Origin: Ancistrus triradiatus
Taxonomy: Eukaryota > Chordata > Actinopteri > Siluriformes > Loricariidae
Direction of reading: 5' to 3'
DNA: 64,000 nt
NCBI GenBank assembly: GCA_025084515.1
Contig: JAJAGP010000232.1
Coordinates: 372,001-436,000, forward strand
This document shows positions 1-11,499 of this stretch, piece by piece (position 1 is the stretch's first letter; each line of letters opens with the position of its first letter). Below the pieces are notes generated by a model. The model was given only the letters and a program-made list of their open reading frames with translations. It ran no database searches and was not told where the DNA came from. The translations under genes and the position numbers were made by a program.

Positions 1-247
1 AAGGAGGCATTTCCTTATTTTCTTTAAATGCATGAATTCATGTGTTCTGTGATATAACTTTTCAGGTAATATTGAAGTTAAGAGTTTGATTTTGAAATAT
101 TAAGCTTCCTAAAATATAAGTGGCAATCAAATTACCATGAAACTATTTTAAAATAAGAGAACAACTGATTTAATCTTTTATTTATTTATAAATAGTTACT
201 AATGACAACAATTAATCACTTGGAGAAAATATATAATATAATGAATG

Positions 248-553
248 AATGAATGAATGAATTCATTCATTCATTTTCATACCCACCTAATTCAGACCAG
301 GGTTACAAATAGCTGGGATGCCACCCTAGCCTGGATGCCAATCCATCACAGGGCACACACATGCTCTGTCACTCACACTGCTGATTAGCTGACCCAATGC
401 ATGTCTTTGGGATGTAGAAGAAATCCCAAAGGAAAAAAACAAACAAAAAACATGCAGACATGAAGAGAACATGCAAACTCCACACAGATGGAGTCCAGAC
501 TGGGAATCAAACTGGGGATCTAACCAGGGATCTTTGGAGCCACCGTGTGGCCC
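248..553 (-). repeat. tRNA-like SINE, family B, opening with a GAAT/ATTC palindrome
   Basis: This is a roughly 300-bp dispersed repeat. Read on the + strand it runs from a CATTCATTCATT tail, through 'ccatcacagggcacacac', 'catgtctttgggatg' and 'catgcaaactccacacag', to a reversed head 'ggagccaccgtgtggcc'. Copies of the same layout recur at about 8.2, 20.3, 21.0, 28.2, 37.7, 54.1 and 55.8 kb, and in the opposite orientation at 32.2, 34.2 and 62.7 kb. The ATTC tail meets GAAT repeats to form a perfect 28-base palindrome at 248-275. Confidence 0.75.
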
Positions 554-909
554 TGAATTGATCAATAAATTTATTTATCAAAATATCACCCTGAAAGGCA
601 CATTATCCATGACTTAATTGAGGGCTTAAATTACAATCTAATATGGCTAGCTATATTTATTTACTTTCCTAAATCTCATTGCAATAGAATATACAAGTCA
701 ATTAAGTACAGTATGAAATATGTGAGCCTGCATACATGACAGTCAGTCAGTTAATGGCACACTACGGCATTCAAATTAATCAATACGATTGCCTAGTGAG
801 TATGACATTCTTAAATGTATTCCCTTTCAATTAGACTACTGAGGGATTCAACTGAATTTATTCAAACCCAATGAGACATAACCCAGATAGTCTCTGAAAT
901 ATTTCTGAA
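554..909. other. AT-rich stretch with nothing recognised
   Basis: No open frame, repeat family or splice-like context was recognised between the SINE and the Tc1 element that follows. Confidence 0.5.
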
Positions 910-2153
910 CAAATGCATACCCATTCAAAACTCTTCACTTTTTCCCCATTACCATAAATGAAGACCAAATTCTTTGCTGACTCTGGTAGTCAGCCAGTGG
1001 GTCATACTTGTCATCTGACATAAGAATTCAGACTCTTTACTCAGAACTTAGTTGAAGCACCTTTGCAGTGATTACAACCTCCAGTCTTCTTGAGTATGAT
1101 GCCACAAGGTTATCACACCTGGATTTGGGGATTTTCTGCCTTTCTTCTCTGCAGATCCTCTCAAGCTCTGTCAGGTTGGATGGGGACCGTCAGTGACCAG
1201 ACTGGTCTCAGATCTCTCCAGAGATGGGTTCTAGTCAGGGCTCTGGCTGGGCCACTCAAGAACATTCACAAAGTTTTCTCCTGTGTTGTCTTGGCTGTGT
1301 GCTTAATGTCATTGTCTTGTTGGAAGGTGAACCTTCAGCCCAGTCTGAGGTCTTAACTGCTCTGGGTCAGGCTTTTATATAGAATATCTCTGTCCTTTTC
1401 TCCATTCAGTTGTCCCTCAACCCTGACCAGTCTTCCTGTCCCAGTCACTGAAAAACATCCCCACATCATGATGCTGCCACCAGCATGCTTCACTGAAGGG
1501 ATGATATTGGGCAGGTGATGAGCAGTGCCTGGTGTCCTCCAGATATGATACTTATAATTGAGGTCAAACAGTTCAGCCTTGGTTTCATCCAAGATTGAAG
1601 TGAATGAGATTTCCAAATCATGTCTAATCAACTGAATTTTACCACAAGGGAACTCCAATCAAGGTGCAGCAGATTTTTTGTAGCCTTCTCTAGAGCTTCT
1701 CAGTCTTCTTAGGTTCTCTTCTTAGTCTCTTAGCTAGATCTACAGTCAGTTACTTCCTCCTCATGGTTGGTTTTTGGTCTGTTATGCATTGTTAGCTGTG
1801 AGACCTTATATAGACAGGTGTGTTCAACATCATGTCCAATCAACTGAATGTACCACAAGTGGACTCCAATCAAGGTGTAGAAACATTTCAAATATGATCA
1901 AGAGAAATAGGCTCCCAGAGCTAAATTTTAAGTGTCATAGCAAAGGGGCTGAATACTTATGTCCATGCAAACTTTTAGTTTGTCCTTTTTAATACATTAG
2001 CAAAAAATTCAAAAATTCTGTTTTCAAGTTGTCATTATGCGGTATTGAGTGCAGAATGATGAGAGATTTTTTTTTTGTTTGTTTAAAGTATTTTAGCACA
2101 TAACAAAATGTGAAAAAAGTGAAAGGGTCTAAAGACTTTCTGAATGCATTCTG
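910..2153 (-). mobile_element. Degenerate Tc1-like transposon, family I
   Basis: This is a Tc1/mariner-superfamily DNA transposon relic whose transposase lies on the - strand. A frame at 1353-1658 retains the sequence around the second catalytic block, 'NIIPSVKHAGGSIMMWGC'. The right end matches the family I terminal repeat (tgaatgcattctg). A decayed counterpart lies near 910-950 (aatgcatacccattcaaaa ending in cttcactttttccc). The transposase middle is deleted, and a roughly 55-base piece of the transposase-5' leader occurs twice (1615-1672 and 1828-1884). It cannot encode an active enzyme. Confidence 0.8.
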
Positions 2154-2154
2154 T

Positions 2155-2753
2155 ATTTGAGTTTGTCCACATGATTTTTAGCAATGGTAGACATGTGCTT
2201 TTTGGTGCTCTCAGTTACCATGTGGTCTTGCTCTTGGAATGATCTTTGTTGGGGAGGGAAAAATGGTTTTGATTTTCATCTATTTGTACACAATCTATCT
2301 TAGTGTTGACTGATGGTGTACAAACAATTAGGGATGGCTTTCTAATCATTTCCTGTCTGCTGAATATCACTCTTACTATGGCCCTCAGAAGTCTTTTTTG
2401 TCCATGCCACAATACGCTTCCACAAACGTGTTGTGTAGATCAGAATTTGATACATCAATAATCTTTCACATAACAGCATGCCCACTCACACTTCCCACTT
2501 GCTGAAATCACCTGACTTTAATTTCCCCTTCAAATTACCTGCTAATCCTAGAGGTTCACACACTTCTGTGACTCATGGATATGAAAGATTTAATTATTTT
2601 CTTTAATAAATACATGACCAAATATAATATTTTTGTCTTGTTTGTTTAATTTGGATCTCTTTGGATTTTAGTACTTCCAAAAATCTGATGTTTTAGGCCA
2701 TATTTATGCAGAAATATAGAAAATAAGGTTCACAAATTCTCAAGCACCACTAT
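2155..2753 (-). mobile_element. Truncated Tc1-like transposon, family II (5' end)
   Basis: This stretch carries the transposase-5' leader and outer terminal repeat of the same family found complete at 8587-10242. Shared landmarks are 'gcccactcacact', 'gctaatcctagaggttcac', 'tgaccaaatataatattttt', and the closing 'aggttcacaaattctcaagc'. The catalytic part is missing. The truncated side abuts the family I copy at 2153. Confidence 0.8.
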
Positions 2754-2869
2754 ATAGATAAATATTATGTTTTACATCATTTGCTTAATTTATGTAACGT
2801 CTACAAATTGGTGTTATAGTAGTAAAACATTTGTAGCTCTAAGAAATGGTTTTCATTTTTGTTGTGCAG

Positions 2870-3022
2870 GTGAATGCAAATATGACTTTAAACCTTGGGG
2901 TGAGTGTGATGAAACCACAGGGATGAAGAGCCGATCTGGTGACCTAAAACGTGCTTTCCCACATGCTGACTGCCCCCATACTGCCACTGTCACCAAACCC
3001 TGCGGAAAGACCAAGCGACTGG
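2870..3022 (+). CDS. ptn: Pleiotrophin, penultimate coding exon
   Basis: Pleiotrophin is a secreted heparin-binding growth factor of the midkine/pleiotrophin family that acts outside the cell on receptors such as PTPRZ1, syndecans and ALK. This 153-base exon begins after a pyrimidine-rich tract ending TTGTGCAG (AG at 2868-2869) and ends before GTAATT (GT at 3023-3024). It is phase 1 at both ends. Its 51 residues start near ECKYDF and include PWGECD, the basic KSRSGDLKRAF stretch, ADC and TKPCGK. This is the C-terminal thrombospondin-like domain, with its cysteines in the family pattern. Mammalian PTN has a similar exon of about 160 bases. The 'KPCGK' ending and the neighbouring chrm2 favour ptn over midkine. 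Earlier exons, including the signal peptide, lie outside the window. Confidence 0.9.
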
Positions 3023-3680
3023 GTAATTCTAACACCATCCATTTAAAACTTAGTTGCATATTAAATTGGTATGGTACTAGCAGTGTATTTTGTTTACCAA
3101 CATTACACATTTATTTTTTACACCACAACCTTTCTCTATCAAATGGTTGAATTATGTTAAATCTAAGGTACTACTGACTGTGATGCTGAGATATTCTCAA
3201 AAAGTTAAACTACAGTGATGAGGAAAAAACCCATATGCCTCTACTAGCTGCCATTTGTCAATCAAGGGTCTAGAGATCTGAGGAGAGAATTTACTTTTTT
3301 CTTACATTAAATATACCAGATGGGTCATATTTTCAGCCTCTGCTTAAGCAGACAGGCATATTTTGGAGGAAGTTTAAAAAAACGATTGAACAGACATTTG
3401 CCTCTTTCTGTTTCTATTCATTTTCTGCCTCCATTACCTATCCCCTCTCTTCCTCTCAGGTCATTATCATTATTTAGAGGACTGAACTATTTTCACACCT
3501 AAGAAATAGCAGCAGTTATCTGAGTTCCAGTAAGTCCTGTGTGTGAGTGTATTGGGGTATGGGTCAGTCAATTTATTGCTTACACACTCACATGAGGTAG
3601 GAACTGATGTTTTCATGACAGCAACCAAACACCAAACAATTTTTGTTTAATAGCTGAACATTCTGGCTTTGTGAAGCATG

Positions 3681-3683
<3 letters not shown>

Positions 3684-3758
<75 letters not shown>

Positions 3759-3785
3759 GTGTATATATGTGTGTGTATGTGTGTG

Positions 3786-3854
<69 letters not shown>

Positions 3855-3885
3855 ATGTGTGTGTATATATATGTGTATATATATA
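3684..3885. repeat. A32 run followed by (TA)n/(GTATAT)n microsatellite
   Basis: An uninterrupted run of 32 A residues (3684-3715) passes directly into a long TA dinucleotide tract with GTGTAT interruptions, ending near 3885. Open frames across it on both strands are only repeat translations. Confidence 0.95.
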
Positions 3886-3887
3886 GT

Positions 3888-5640
3888 AAATGGTCATTTA
3901 GCTGTCTAGAAATATATGGCTACATGGTAATTCCAAGACTGGTTGCTAAGTGGCGCCTAGGCTGTTGCTATGTGGTTGCTAGGCTGTTGTAGTATAATTG
4001 AATATAAAAGATATTCTGCTGTCCATATATTTATGTCTTTTAGCTTTCCAGACATGTAAGGCTAAGTTTCATAAGTTGTTCAAATGTGGTATTTATGGTT
4101 AAAGGTGTGTGTGTGTGTAACTTGGATTGGACAAGACAGTTGAATGTCTTTGGTGTCTTTGGGTGTGAGCAAAAGGGACAGATGTAAATTCAAATTTCAG
4201 CAGTAACCCAAACATTCTACTATTCATTTTCTATGGGAGAAAATCACAATTTAAAAGAGGTTTTTATTTTTTATTTTTATAAAAGCTATATGTCAGGACA
4301 CAAGCACACTATACAATACAGCAAAGACTTGTGCAAGTACCTCAAACTCTCTAGGAGAAGAAAGTGTTTATTTTTTTATTATGGAAAGGAGAAGTAGAAT
4401 AAGAAGAAGCACAGTTCATTGGCTTTGACAAGCCACACTAACAAGAATAATAAGAAGAACAGTACTTTGGGTTTGACTATCCAAATTAACTAGATTGTGC
4501 AGTTCCTGCAGAAAGTGTATTGTGTGCTGGTGCAAATACTTATGGTCCATTTGTCACCTCAAGCACATGCACCCTATTACATTATGAGTTGAAGCATAGT
4601 GCAACATTTTGTTCCTCTAACTTAGTTATTTTTCTCCCCATTCATTTACATTGGGGAAAAATTACAACTTTGAGAAACCCCAGACCTGCCATCCAAGGGA
4701 CGATCAGTATCACAAGCATAGAATCCCTATTCTGTTATGGGTTAAACAATCCTTCCACATTAATTAATCTAACTTAATTGTTTTCCCCATCCATTAAAAT
4801 TGAGGCCGAAGGTACGATTTCCACCCCAGTACAACAACTTTATACCATTATGGGCTTAATGATCGTGCAAAGTTCTGTGCCAATAGGTAATAGTGGGACC
4901 AAATTTTGACTTTGAGAGGAACCAGAATGAATGAAGACCCTAGATGCCCGATTAGTGCCACAATTCTGTGATTCACCACAGTCTGCATAACCCTAAAAAT
5001 GTCATGTCTCCAGCTCAAGATTTAAATTTTGTCTCTCCAGCGCAAATTTGATTTATCCCATTTATTAACATTAGAGCCAAACTATGACTTTGAGGGGCCC
5101 CATAATGGACCTCAATGGCTGATAGGTACTACAAGCAAAAAAGCTATTTATGGTTAAAGGTCATTTAGCTGTCTAGATAGCTATGGTTAAGGGTTATTTA
5201 TGTTTAAGGGTTATTTAACTGCACAGTTATGGCTACGTTTCATAAGTTGTCCAGATATTTATGATTAAAGGTCATTACATGTCTAGATAGCTATGGCTAA
5301 GGGTCATTTATCTTTAAGGGTTTATTTAGCTGTCCAGATATTTACGGATAAGTTTCATAAGTTATCCAGATATTTATGGCCAAAGTTCATTTAGCTGTCC
5401 CAACATTTATGGCTATATGGTAAATTACTGGTTAAATTTAGATTACTAATACTGGTTAATAGGAACAGAAATAAGGGGAATATGCATGACTGCTTGGGGT
5501 GTGTGAGAAAGTGACAGCAATGTCAACACTCACCTGAACATACCATACATTATTTCCTAGGGGAGATCTTTGACTTTGAGGAGGTCTGATAAAAAGCTGT
5601 ATACCAGCACATTTCTCTCGGCCAGACTGGACTGGATCCA
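3888..5640. repeat. Degenerate tandem-repeat block
   Basis: Short units built on 'tcatttagctgtctagatag' and 'tatttatggttaaagg' recur at 3890-4090 and again, densely, at 5145-5425. Between them are longer diverged units with the anchors 'ccattcatttacattgggg', 'tgactttgag' and 'caatggctgataggtac' near 4630, 4780, 4900, 5050 and 5550. The edges are direct repeats of each other (3891-3938 and 5384-5425). It is probably an old satellite-like array; no gene was seen. Confidence 0.55.
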
Positions 5641-7890
5641 AAAATCAGGTGCAACAACAATGTGTTGCTTGCAGAACACACTAATAGTAATAAGAAGAAA
5701 ACAACTGTAACCTTATCATCTGTTTCGGATTTAGTGTATTAGTATTGGTTTTCGATATGTAAATATACTCAACGGATAACAAAAATGGAAAAATGTACAT
5801 AATAGCACAAATTCTGAAGAGAATGTCCTGTAGACTGGGATTTTTTTAGACTGGGATTTCACTGCTGGTAGACGGCCATACACTTTGATACACCTGCAAA
5901 TTCAGCTACTTCCTTCACACTATGGCCTTTGGCATGCCCAAATGAAATCACCCCTTTTTGCCAGTCATTAACATCTGTTATTCATTTCATTTTCATAGTT
6001 ATTAGAACTGTTCCCCATTTCTTGCACATTCAGATCACAGCAACTGAGGCCGATTGTAGTTCTTAAAATGCCATTTATAGGGACATTTTCAGCTCCTACC
6101 TCAAGGTAGGTAATTTTGCACTCAGTGCATAGGAACCCTGAGTGACATGACGGTGATTGGTCCAGATGTAAGAGTGCAGCGATTGGCCCAGAAGCTAGAA
6201 CCTGTGTTGAGCACAACTGACATTTTTAAATAGGCTATACTTGTACTCTGCACATGTCTCTTTGTGCTTAAAATGAAAAAAAAAAAAAAAAAACAGACAA
6301 GGAACTGACAGTGAAATCCCGGCTTTACTGAGCCTATATGTGATGGAGAAGATACAATGCGATTCTGAGTCGTCTAAGCGAGATTTGCATGGTTTCCATC
6401 ACTTCAGCATCACACACTGCTGGTGCGAATGCAAACCAAAAAAGGCCCTGGAGCAAATGTAGTTCTCGGGGGAGCTCCACGGGGGACAGTTCCTCCCAAA
6501 TGAGTGCCTAGAACTGTTTGGTGCAAATGTACCTATTGACTACTCTTTCTTCCCCCTTTTTTTTCATTGTGCATTTTATATTTTCAATACATATTGCTTT
6601 GAGATTTCTATTCTGAGCTGTTCACATCATATTTTGTCTACCAAATGTTTTATTGTTATAATCTTCCTATTTTGTTTACACTTGCACCACATTTTAGACT
6701 CAACTGACAGAGAACACTCAACATCTTTTGTCACACTCCATGTTACTAGCTTGGAGCTCCAAGTTTCCATGTTGAAGGAGTTTTATAATCCTTACCAGTG
6801 TTTCAGTTGCCAACTCTCTTGGTCAGGCTATGTTTTTGTTTAATTAGCCATGTCCTACAGCTCAATAAGGGGTGTAAGCCCTCCCTTAACCTTAAGACTA
6901 CTTTGCATTTTTAAATTTATTTATTTTAGCTGATATTTGTTTTGGAAACAAAAGTTACAAGCTGATTCCGTAATTTTATCCTCAATATTGAGAACTTTCA
7001 TATTTTCCCTCTACTTAATCTGGGTAAAATATGCCATTTATTAAAATTAATTTGTTTTAGTTATGCTTCAAGAAGCCAGAAAGTTCAGCTATTAAACAGT
7101 AATCGTTTTGTTTCAAATCTGTGATCTCTTTACTTCCTACGAAGTAAAAAAACTTAAATGAATATTCTCCAAGTGTGGTGATTTGCTTAATTTTGTAGAA
7201 AAGAATATGCTCAAACTTATTATCTACCATGAAATGCCCCATTAAAATCCACACATAGACATATAGCTCATTGAAACCAAACAGATGCTTTAGGCTTACT
7301 GAGTTTGACCTTGAAATTATTTAATTTGGCCAGAGCTCAGACTCCATATCTGTGTGCCAGCCATCCTGGGTCTCCTATCAGAACAGGGCTACACAGAGAA
7401 TTCTAACAAATCCTTCTTATTGAGCTTTAGATAACATAAAAAAACAATTACTTATATTCAGTTTTTATTTGCTGCTAAATAACTTGCAATCAGTTATTTT
7501 ACAAAACACAAAGTATTTATCTTGATATGCAGAGAAATAAAATTAAATGAGCAAAACATAGTAAAAGTATATGAGCAAATATTAGACAGAATAACATCTA
7601 ATCTACAGTGCATATGATGCAACATTACGTCCTAATGCAATGGGTATCGCTGGCCTGACTACATGTATTTTGATTTTCTTAATGCAAATATGTTAAAACT
7701 GCCTCTGCAGGGAGCAAACATGTCCCTTTGCATCACTGCCAAGGACATTTAGGAAAATACTGTATGTCTGATATAGGAGAAGTGGTGCACATGATTAAAC
7801 GTAATTGAAAGAAATCAGTCCTTGCTTCTTCTGTACAATCTCAAAACATTGGCTTTCTGTAATCCAGTGTCATGGTCAATCTAAAGATTG
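5641..7890. other. No gene recognised; one inverted-repeat pair
   Basis: Only a 12-base inverted repeat (GGGATTTCACTG at 5853-5864, its complement at 6309-6320) and an A-run near 6276-6293 stand out. Open frames are short and resemble nothing known to me. Confidence 0.5.
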
Positions 7891-7892
7891 AA

Positions 7893-8145
7893 GACTTTAG
7901 CTACAAACACCAAGAAGAAGCATTACAAGAAAATAATACCATGCCAACTGTTAAGCATATGGGTGGTTCTGTTATACCTATGGGATGTGTTACAACCTGT
8001 GGCACTGAAGAGAAGAATGGATTTGGCTAAATATCAAGAAATCCTGCAAAACACTGCAAAAAAAGTCAGTGAAGAAACCGAAGCTGAAAATAGACTGGGT
8101 TTCTATTATGTCAATTATCCAAAACAGACTGTAGCGCCATGAACT
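7893..8145 (+). mobile_element. Tc1-like transposase fragment (another family)
   Basis: With frameshifts, the + strand reads 'NTMPTVKHMGGSV', a Gly-Cys block and then 'KPKLKIDWV'. These are the blocks before the second catalytic Asp of a Tc1 transposase (usually TVKHGGGSIMLWGC and LKLGRKWVFQ). Terminal repeats are not evident. It is a short relic in the ptn intron. Confidence 0.6.
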
Positions 8146-8231
8146 CCCCCTGTGGCGTTCCCGGATTCAGTATGTAAATTAGCTGCTCGATGGTCTCTTT
8201 ACTTTGGGACTTTTTTGTTGTACTGTTTTAT

Positions 8232-8530
8232 GTCCATGCCTAGCTGGCAACACAAGGCACAAGGCAGGAACGACCCTAGACAGGGTTGGAATCCATCATA
8301 GGGCACACACACTCGTACACACAGTCACACACTAAGGGCACTTTAGAGACATCAGTTAGCCTAACAAGCATGTCTTTTGACTATGGGAGGAAACTATGGG
8401 AGTTCCTCGACTAAACCCACGTGGACATGAGGTGGACAAGGAGACTCCACACAGAAAGGACCCAGTCCACTCCACCTGGGATCAAACCTAGGATCTTCTC
8501 ACTGTGACCCACTGAGCCACCATGCTGCCC
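8232..8530 (-). repeat. tRNA-like SINE, family B
   Basis: It contains 'aaggcaggaacgaccctaga', 'catagggcacacacac', 'agacatcagttagcctaac' and the reversed head 'cactgagccaccatgctgcc'. It has the same order of blocks as the copies at 20278 and 21040. Confidence 0.8.
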
Positions 8531-8586
8531 CAAATAAAATATAATGTATTATATTAGTGTTAAATGTTATTCTTCATCTATATATA

Positions 8587-10242
8587 CAGTGGTGATTGAA
8601 AGTTTGTGAACCCTTTAGAATTGTCTATATTTCTGCATAAATGTGACCTAAAACATCATTAGATTTTCACACAAGTACTAAAAGTAGATAAAGAGAACCC
8701 AGTTAAACAAATGAGACAAAAATATTATACTTAGTGACTTATTTATTGAGGAAAATTATCCAACATTACATATTAGTGAGTGGCAAAAGTATTTGAACCT
8801 TTGCTTTCAGTATCTGGTGTGACCCCCTGTGCAGCAATAACTGCAGCTAAACGTTTCCTGTAGCTGTTGATCAGTCCTGCACACCGGCTTGGAGGAATTT
8901 TAACCCATTCCTCCATACAGAACAGCTTCAGCTCTGGGATGTTGGTGGGTTTCCTCACATTAGCTGCTCACTTCAGGTCCTTCCACAACATTTCGATTGG
9001 ATTAAGGTCAGAACTTTGACTTGGCCATTCCAAAACATGAACTTTATTCTTCTGTAACCATTCTTTGGTAGAACGACTTGTGTGCTTAGGGTCATTGTCT
9101 TGCTGCATGACCCCCCTTCTTCTCTTGAGATTCAGTTCATGGAACAGATGTCCTGACATTTTCCTTTAGAAACTCTCTGATATAATTCAGAATTCATTGT
9201 TTCATCAATGATGGCAAGCCGTCCTAGCCCAGAGATGCAGCAAAAACAGGCCCAAAAACCATGATACTACCACCCACCATGTTTCAACAGATGGGATAAG
9301 GTTCTTATGCTGGAATGCAGTGTTTTCCTTTCTCCAAACATAATGCTTTTCTTTTAAACCAAAAAGTTCTATTTTGGTCTCATTCATCCACAAAACATCC
9401 TTCCAATAGCCTTCTGGCTTGTCCATGTGATCTTTAGCAAACTGCAGACGAGCAGCAATGTTCTTTTTGGAGAGCAGTGGCTTTCTCCTTGTAACCCTGC
9501 CATGCACACCATTGTTGTTCAGTGTTCTTCTGATGGTGAACTCATGAACATTAACATTAGCCAATGTGAGAGAGGCCTTCAGTTGCTTAGAAGTTACCCT
9601 GGAGTAATTTGTGACCCCACCAACTATTACACACCTTGCTTTTGGAGTGATCTTTGTTGGTCAACCACTCCTGGGGAGGGTAACAATGGTCTTGAATTTC
9701 CTCCATTTATACACATCTGTCTGACTGTGGATTGGTAGAGTCCAAACTCTTTAGAGATGGTTTTGTAACCTTTTCCAGCCTGATGAGCATCAACAACTCT
9801 CAGAAAGGTCCTCAGAGGTCCTCAGAAATCTCCTTTGTTCGTGCCATGATACATTTCCACAAACGTGTGATATAAAGAGCAGACTTTGATAGATCCCTGT
9901 TCTTTAAATAAAACAGGGTGCCCACTCACACCTGATTGTCATCCCATTGATTGAAAACACCTGACTCTAATTTCACCTTCAAATTAACTGATAATCCTAG
10001 AGGGTCACACCAGATACTGAAAGCAAAGGTTCACATACTTTTGCTACTCACTAATATGTAATATTGGATAATTTTTCTCAATAAATAAATGACCAAACAT
10101 AATATTTGTGTCTCATATTTGTGTAACTGGGTTCTCTTTATCTACTTTTAGGACTTGTGTGAAAATCTGATGATGTTTTAGGTCATATTTATGCAGAAAT
10201 ATAGAAAATTCTAAAGGGTTCACAAACTTTCAAGCACCTCTG
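8587..10242 (-). mobile_element. Full-length Tc1-like transposon, family II, inactive
   Basis: This 1656-bp element is flanked by TA on both sides (8585-8586 and 10243-10244). Its ends are inverted repeats: CAGTGGTGATTGAAAG at the left and the complement of CAGAGGTGCTTGAAAG at the right. Transposase pieces on the - strand cover the helix-turn-helix, first catalytic block, QQDNDPKHTSR and NPIEMLWKDL, so the DD34E layout is recognisable. The frames are broken. The first catalytic Asp of WxDETK reads Asn (WMNETKIELFG), so the enzyme would be dead even if the frames were intact. Confidence 0.92.
8773..9564 (-). pseudogene. Tc1 transposase pseudogene (family II)
   Basis: DDE transposases of this type cut and paste the element at TA sites. 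The pieces are 9205-9564 (NNNGVHGRVTRRKPL, AARLQFAKDH, then WMNETKIELFG), 8968-9159 (QQDNDPKHTSR, SSDLNPIEMLWKDLK) and 8773-8958 (PTNIPELKLFC, then NSYRKRLAAVIAAQ). Together they span most of a roughly 340-residue protein in different frames. The Asn in place of the first Asp is read directly from the sequence. Confidence 0.85.
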
Positions 10243-10244
10243 TA

Positions 10245-10535
10245 AAACACTTCGCATAATATGAATGTTGCAGTTAAAACCTGATGTATTGCCATCAAGT
10301 GAGTAGTCTTGCTCTAAATTTATAAACTTTACCATGGTGGATAAATGAGGGTCAGAGTCCAGCAGTTTGCTAATTTCTCTACAAAAAAAAGAAAAGAAAA
10401 AGAAAACAAAACAAAAAAGTATAGGTATAGTTCAGATTATTAAGTAAACTTATACATATACTTAAAGTAAGCATTGAGCACTCTCACTGAGCACATTATA
10501 CTGTGAATTGAACTAAAATTGAACTTATTGGTATA
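10245..10535. other. No gene recognised; A-rich
   Basis: The stretch contains an A-rich run near 10380-10420 and no recognisable element. Confidence 0.5.
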
Positions 10536-10539
10536 CTGT

Positions 10540-10700
10540 TATATTGTACATTGAGATTTTACAGCAACCTTTACAGCTGCCTTCAAGACATCATCTGTAC
10601 CAGGAACCTCCGAGCATTTTTCAACAAGACAATCCAAAACCACTTGCTGCACACGTTACAAGTACTAGAATGGCCTGCCAGCAAATCACTTTAAAACTTA
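10540..10700 (+). mobile_element. Mariner-like transposase fragment
   Basis: The + strand reads a 'QQPLQLPSRHH' block, then 'IFQQDNPKPLAAHVTSTRM' and ACQQ. This corresponds to the QQDNAKPH block around the second catalytic Asp. It aligns by eye with the longer relic at 35745-36640 ('catttttcaacaagacag' there, 'catttttcaacaagacaat' here). Confidence 0.6.
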
Positions 10701-11229
10701 CCAAACCTTTTTCTTTTACACGTGATAAATTTTATTCAGTTGAACATTTCTGACTCTGATTCACCCACCATAGGCTTGACTCAGACTCACATGGCAGAGA
10801 CTTGACTTGAACTTGCATGAAGTGATTCCCGAACATGTCTGGAAGCGAGCAAATTTCAGTGTAAACCTATCGACTAAAAATGTTTACAGTATATCAAGTA
10901 TACAACGCTCATGTATGTAAGGCTAATCAAGAATTACAGAAACACAGTGATGAACTTTGTTGACTCTTGCTAATTTAGTGTAACAAGCATTAACTCTTCA
11001 AATTGGAAATGAAAATGGCAATTGTTTATCACAAACCTTATTTGATATGATTGTTCAAATTTTATTTCAACACAAGACAAAAGACACTGAGTACTTGAGC
11101 TGTAACAGAAGTGCTGGTTCATTCAGACATGGATTTATCACTAACAGGGCTGGAAATGAACATGCTACCTTATTTAATTACTCTAGATTTTTGTATTAAT
11201 GTAGTCATTTTTACTGTAATATGTTACAT

Positions 11230-11493
11230 TTAGTTTGTTTGTCTGATTAGACAGCAATAGAATCGTATTTGGTTGAACTTCTCCACCAACTGGTTGCTCT
11301 GTGTATGTTGTGGAGTGGTTCGGGTCTTGGGCATCTCAAGCCTCTCATGCACTTCTATCATGACTTTTGCCACAAAGTTGCACCCCTGACTGCTGTGGAG
11401 CTTTTCCAGGAGCCTTAACTGGCAGAAGACTATAAGATGCCACTCTATATTTTTAGAACTCTGACTTTGGACTGCATAAGGTTCAGGCCACAT
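11230..11493 (-). pseudogene. Ty3/gypsy integrase fragment
   Basis: Integrase inserts the retrotransposon copy into the genome. An 87-codon - strand frame reads 'WPEPYAVQ', 'LHSSQGCNF', 'RLEMPKTRTTPQHTQSN' and 'LVEKFNQ'. These match the family pattern WPEAY...LHSDQGxNF...KTRTTPxHPQSDGxVERFN of the integrase core. The catalytic Asp of the HSDQG box is Ser here. I could not trace LTRs or the rest of pol; the sequence up to about 12000 may be related debris. Confidence 0.7.
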
Positions 11494-11499
11494 GGTGAA

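Noticed and set aside
2767..2869. Upstream extension of the ptn exon frame to an ATG at 2767
   Set aside because: The frame crosses a clear splice acceptor (TTGTGCAG), and the upstream residues do not resemble pleiotrophin, so this is intron read-through.
3678..3992. Open frames across the A/TA microsatellite
   Set aside because: They are translations of simple repeats (Lys and Ile/Tyr runs) with no coding signal.
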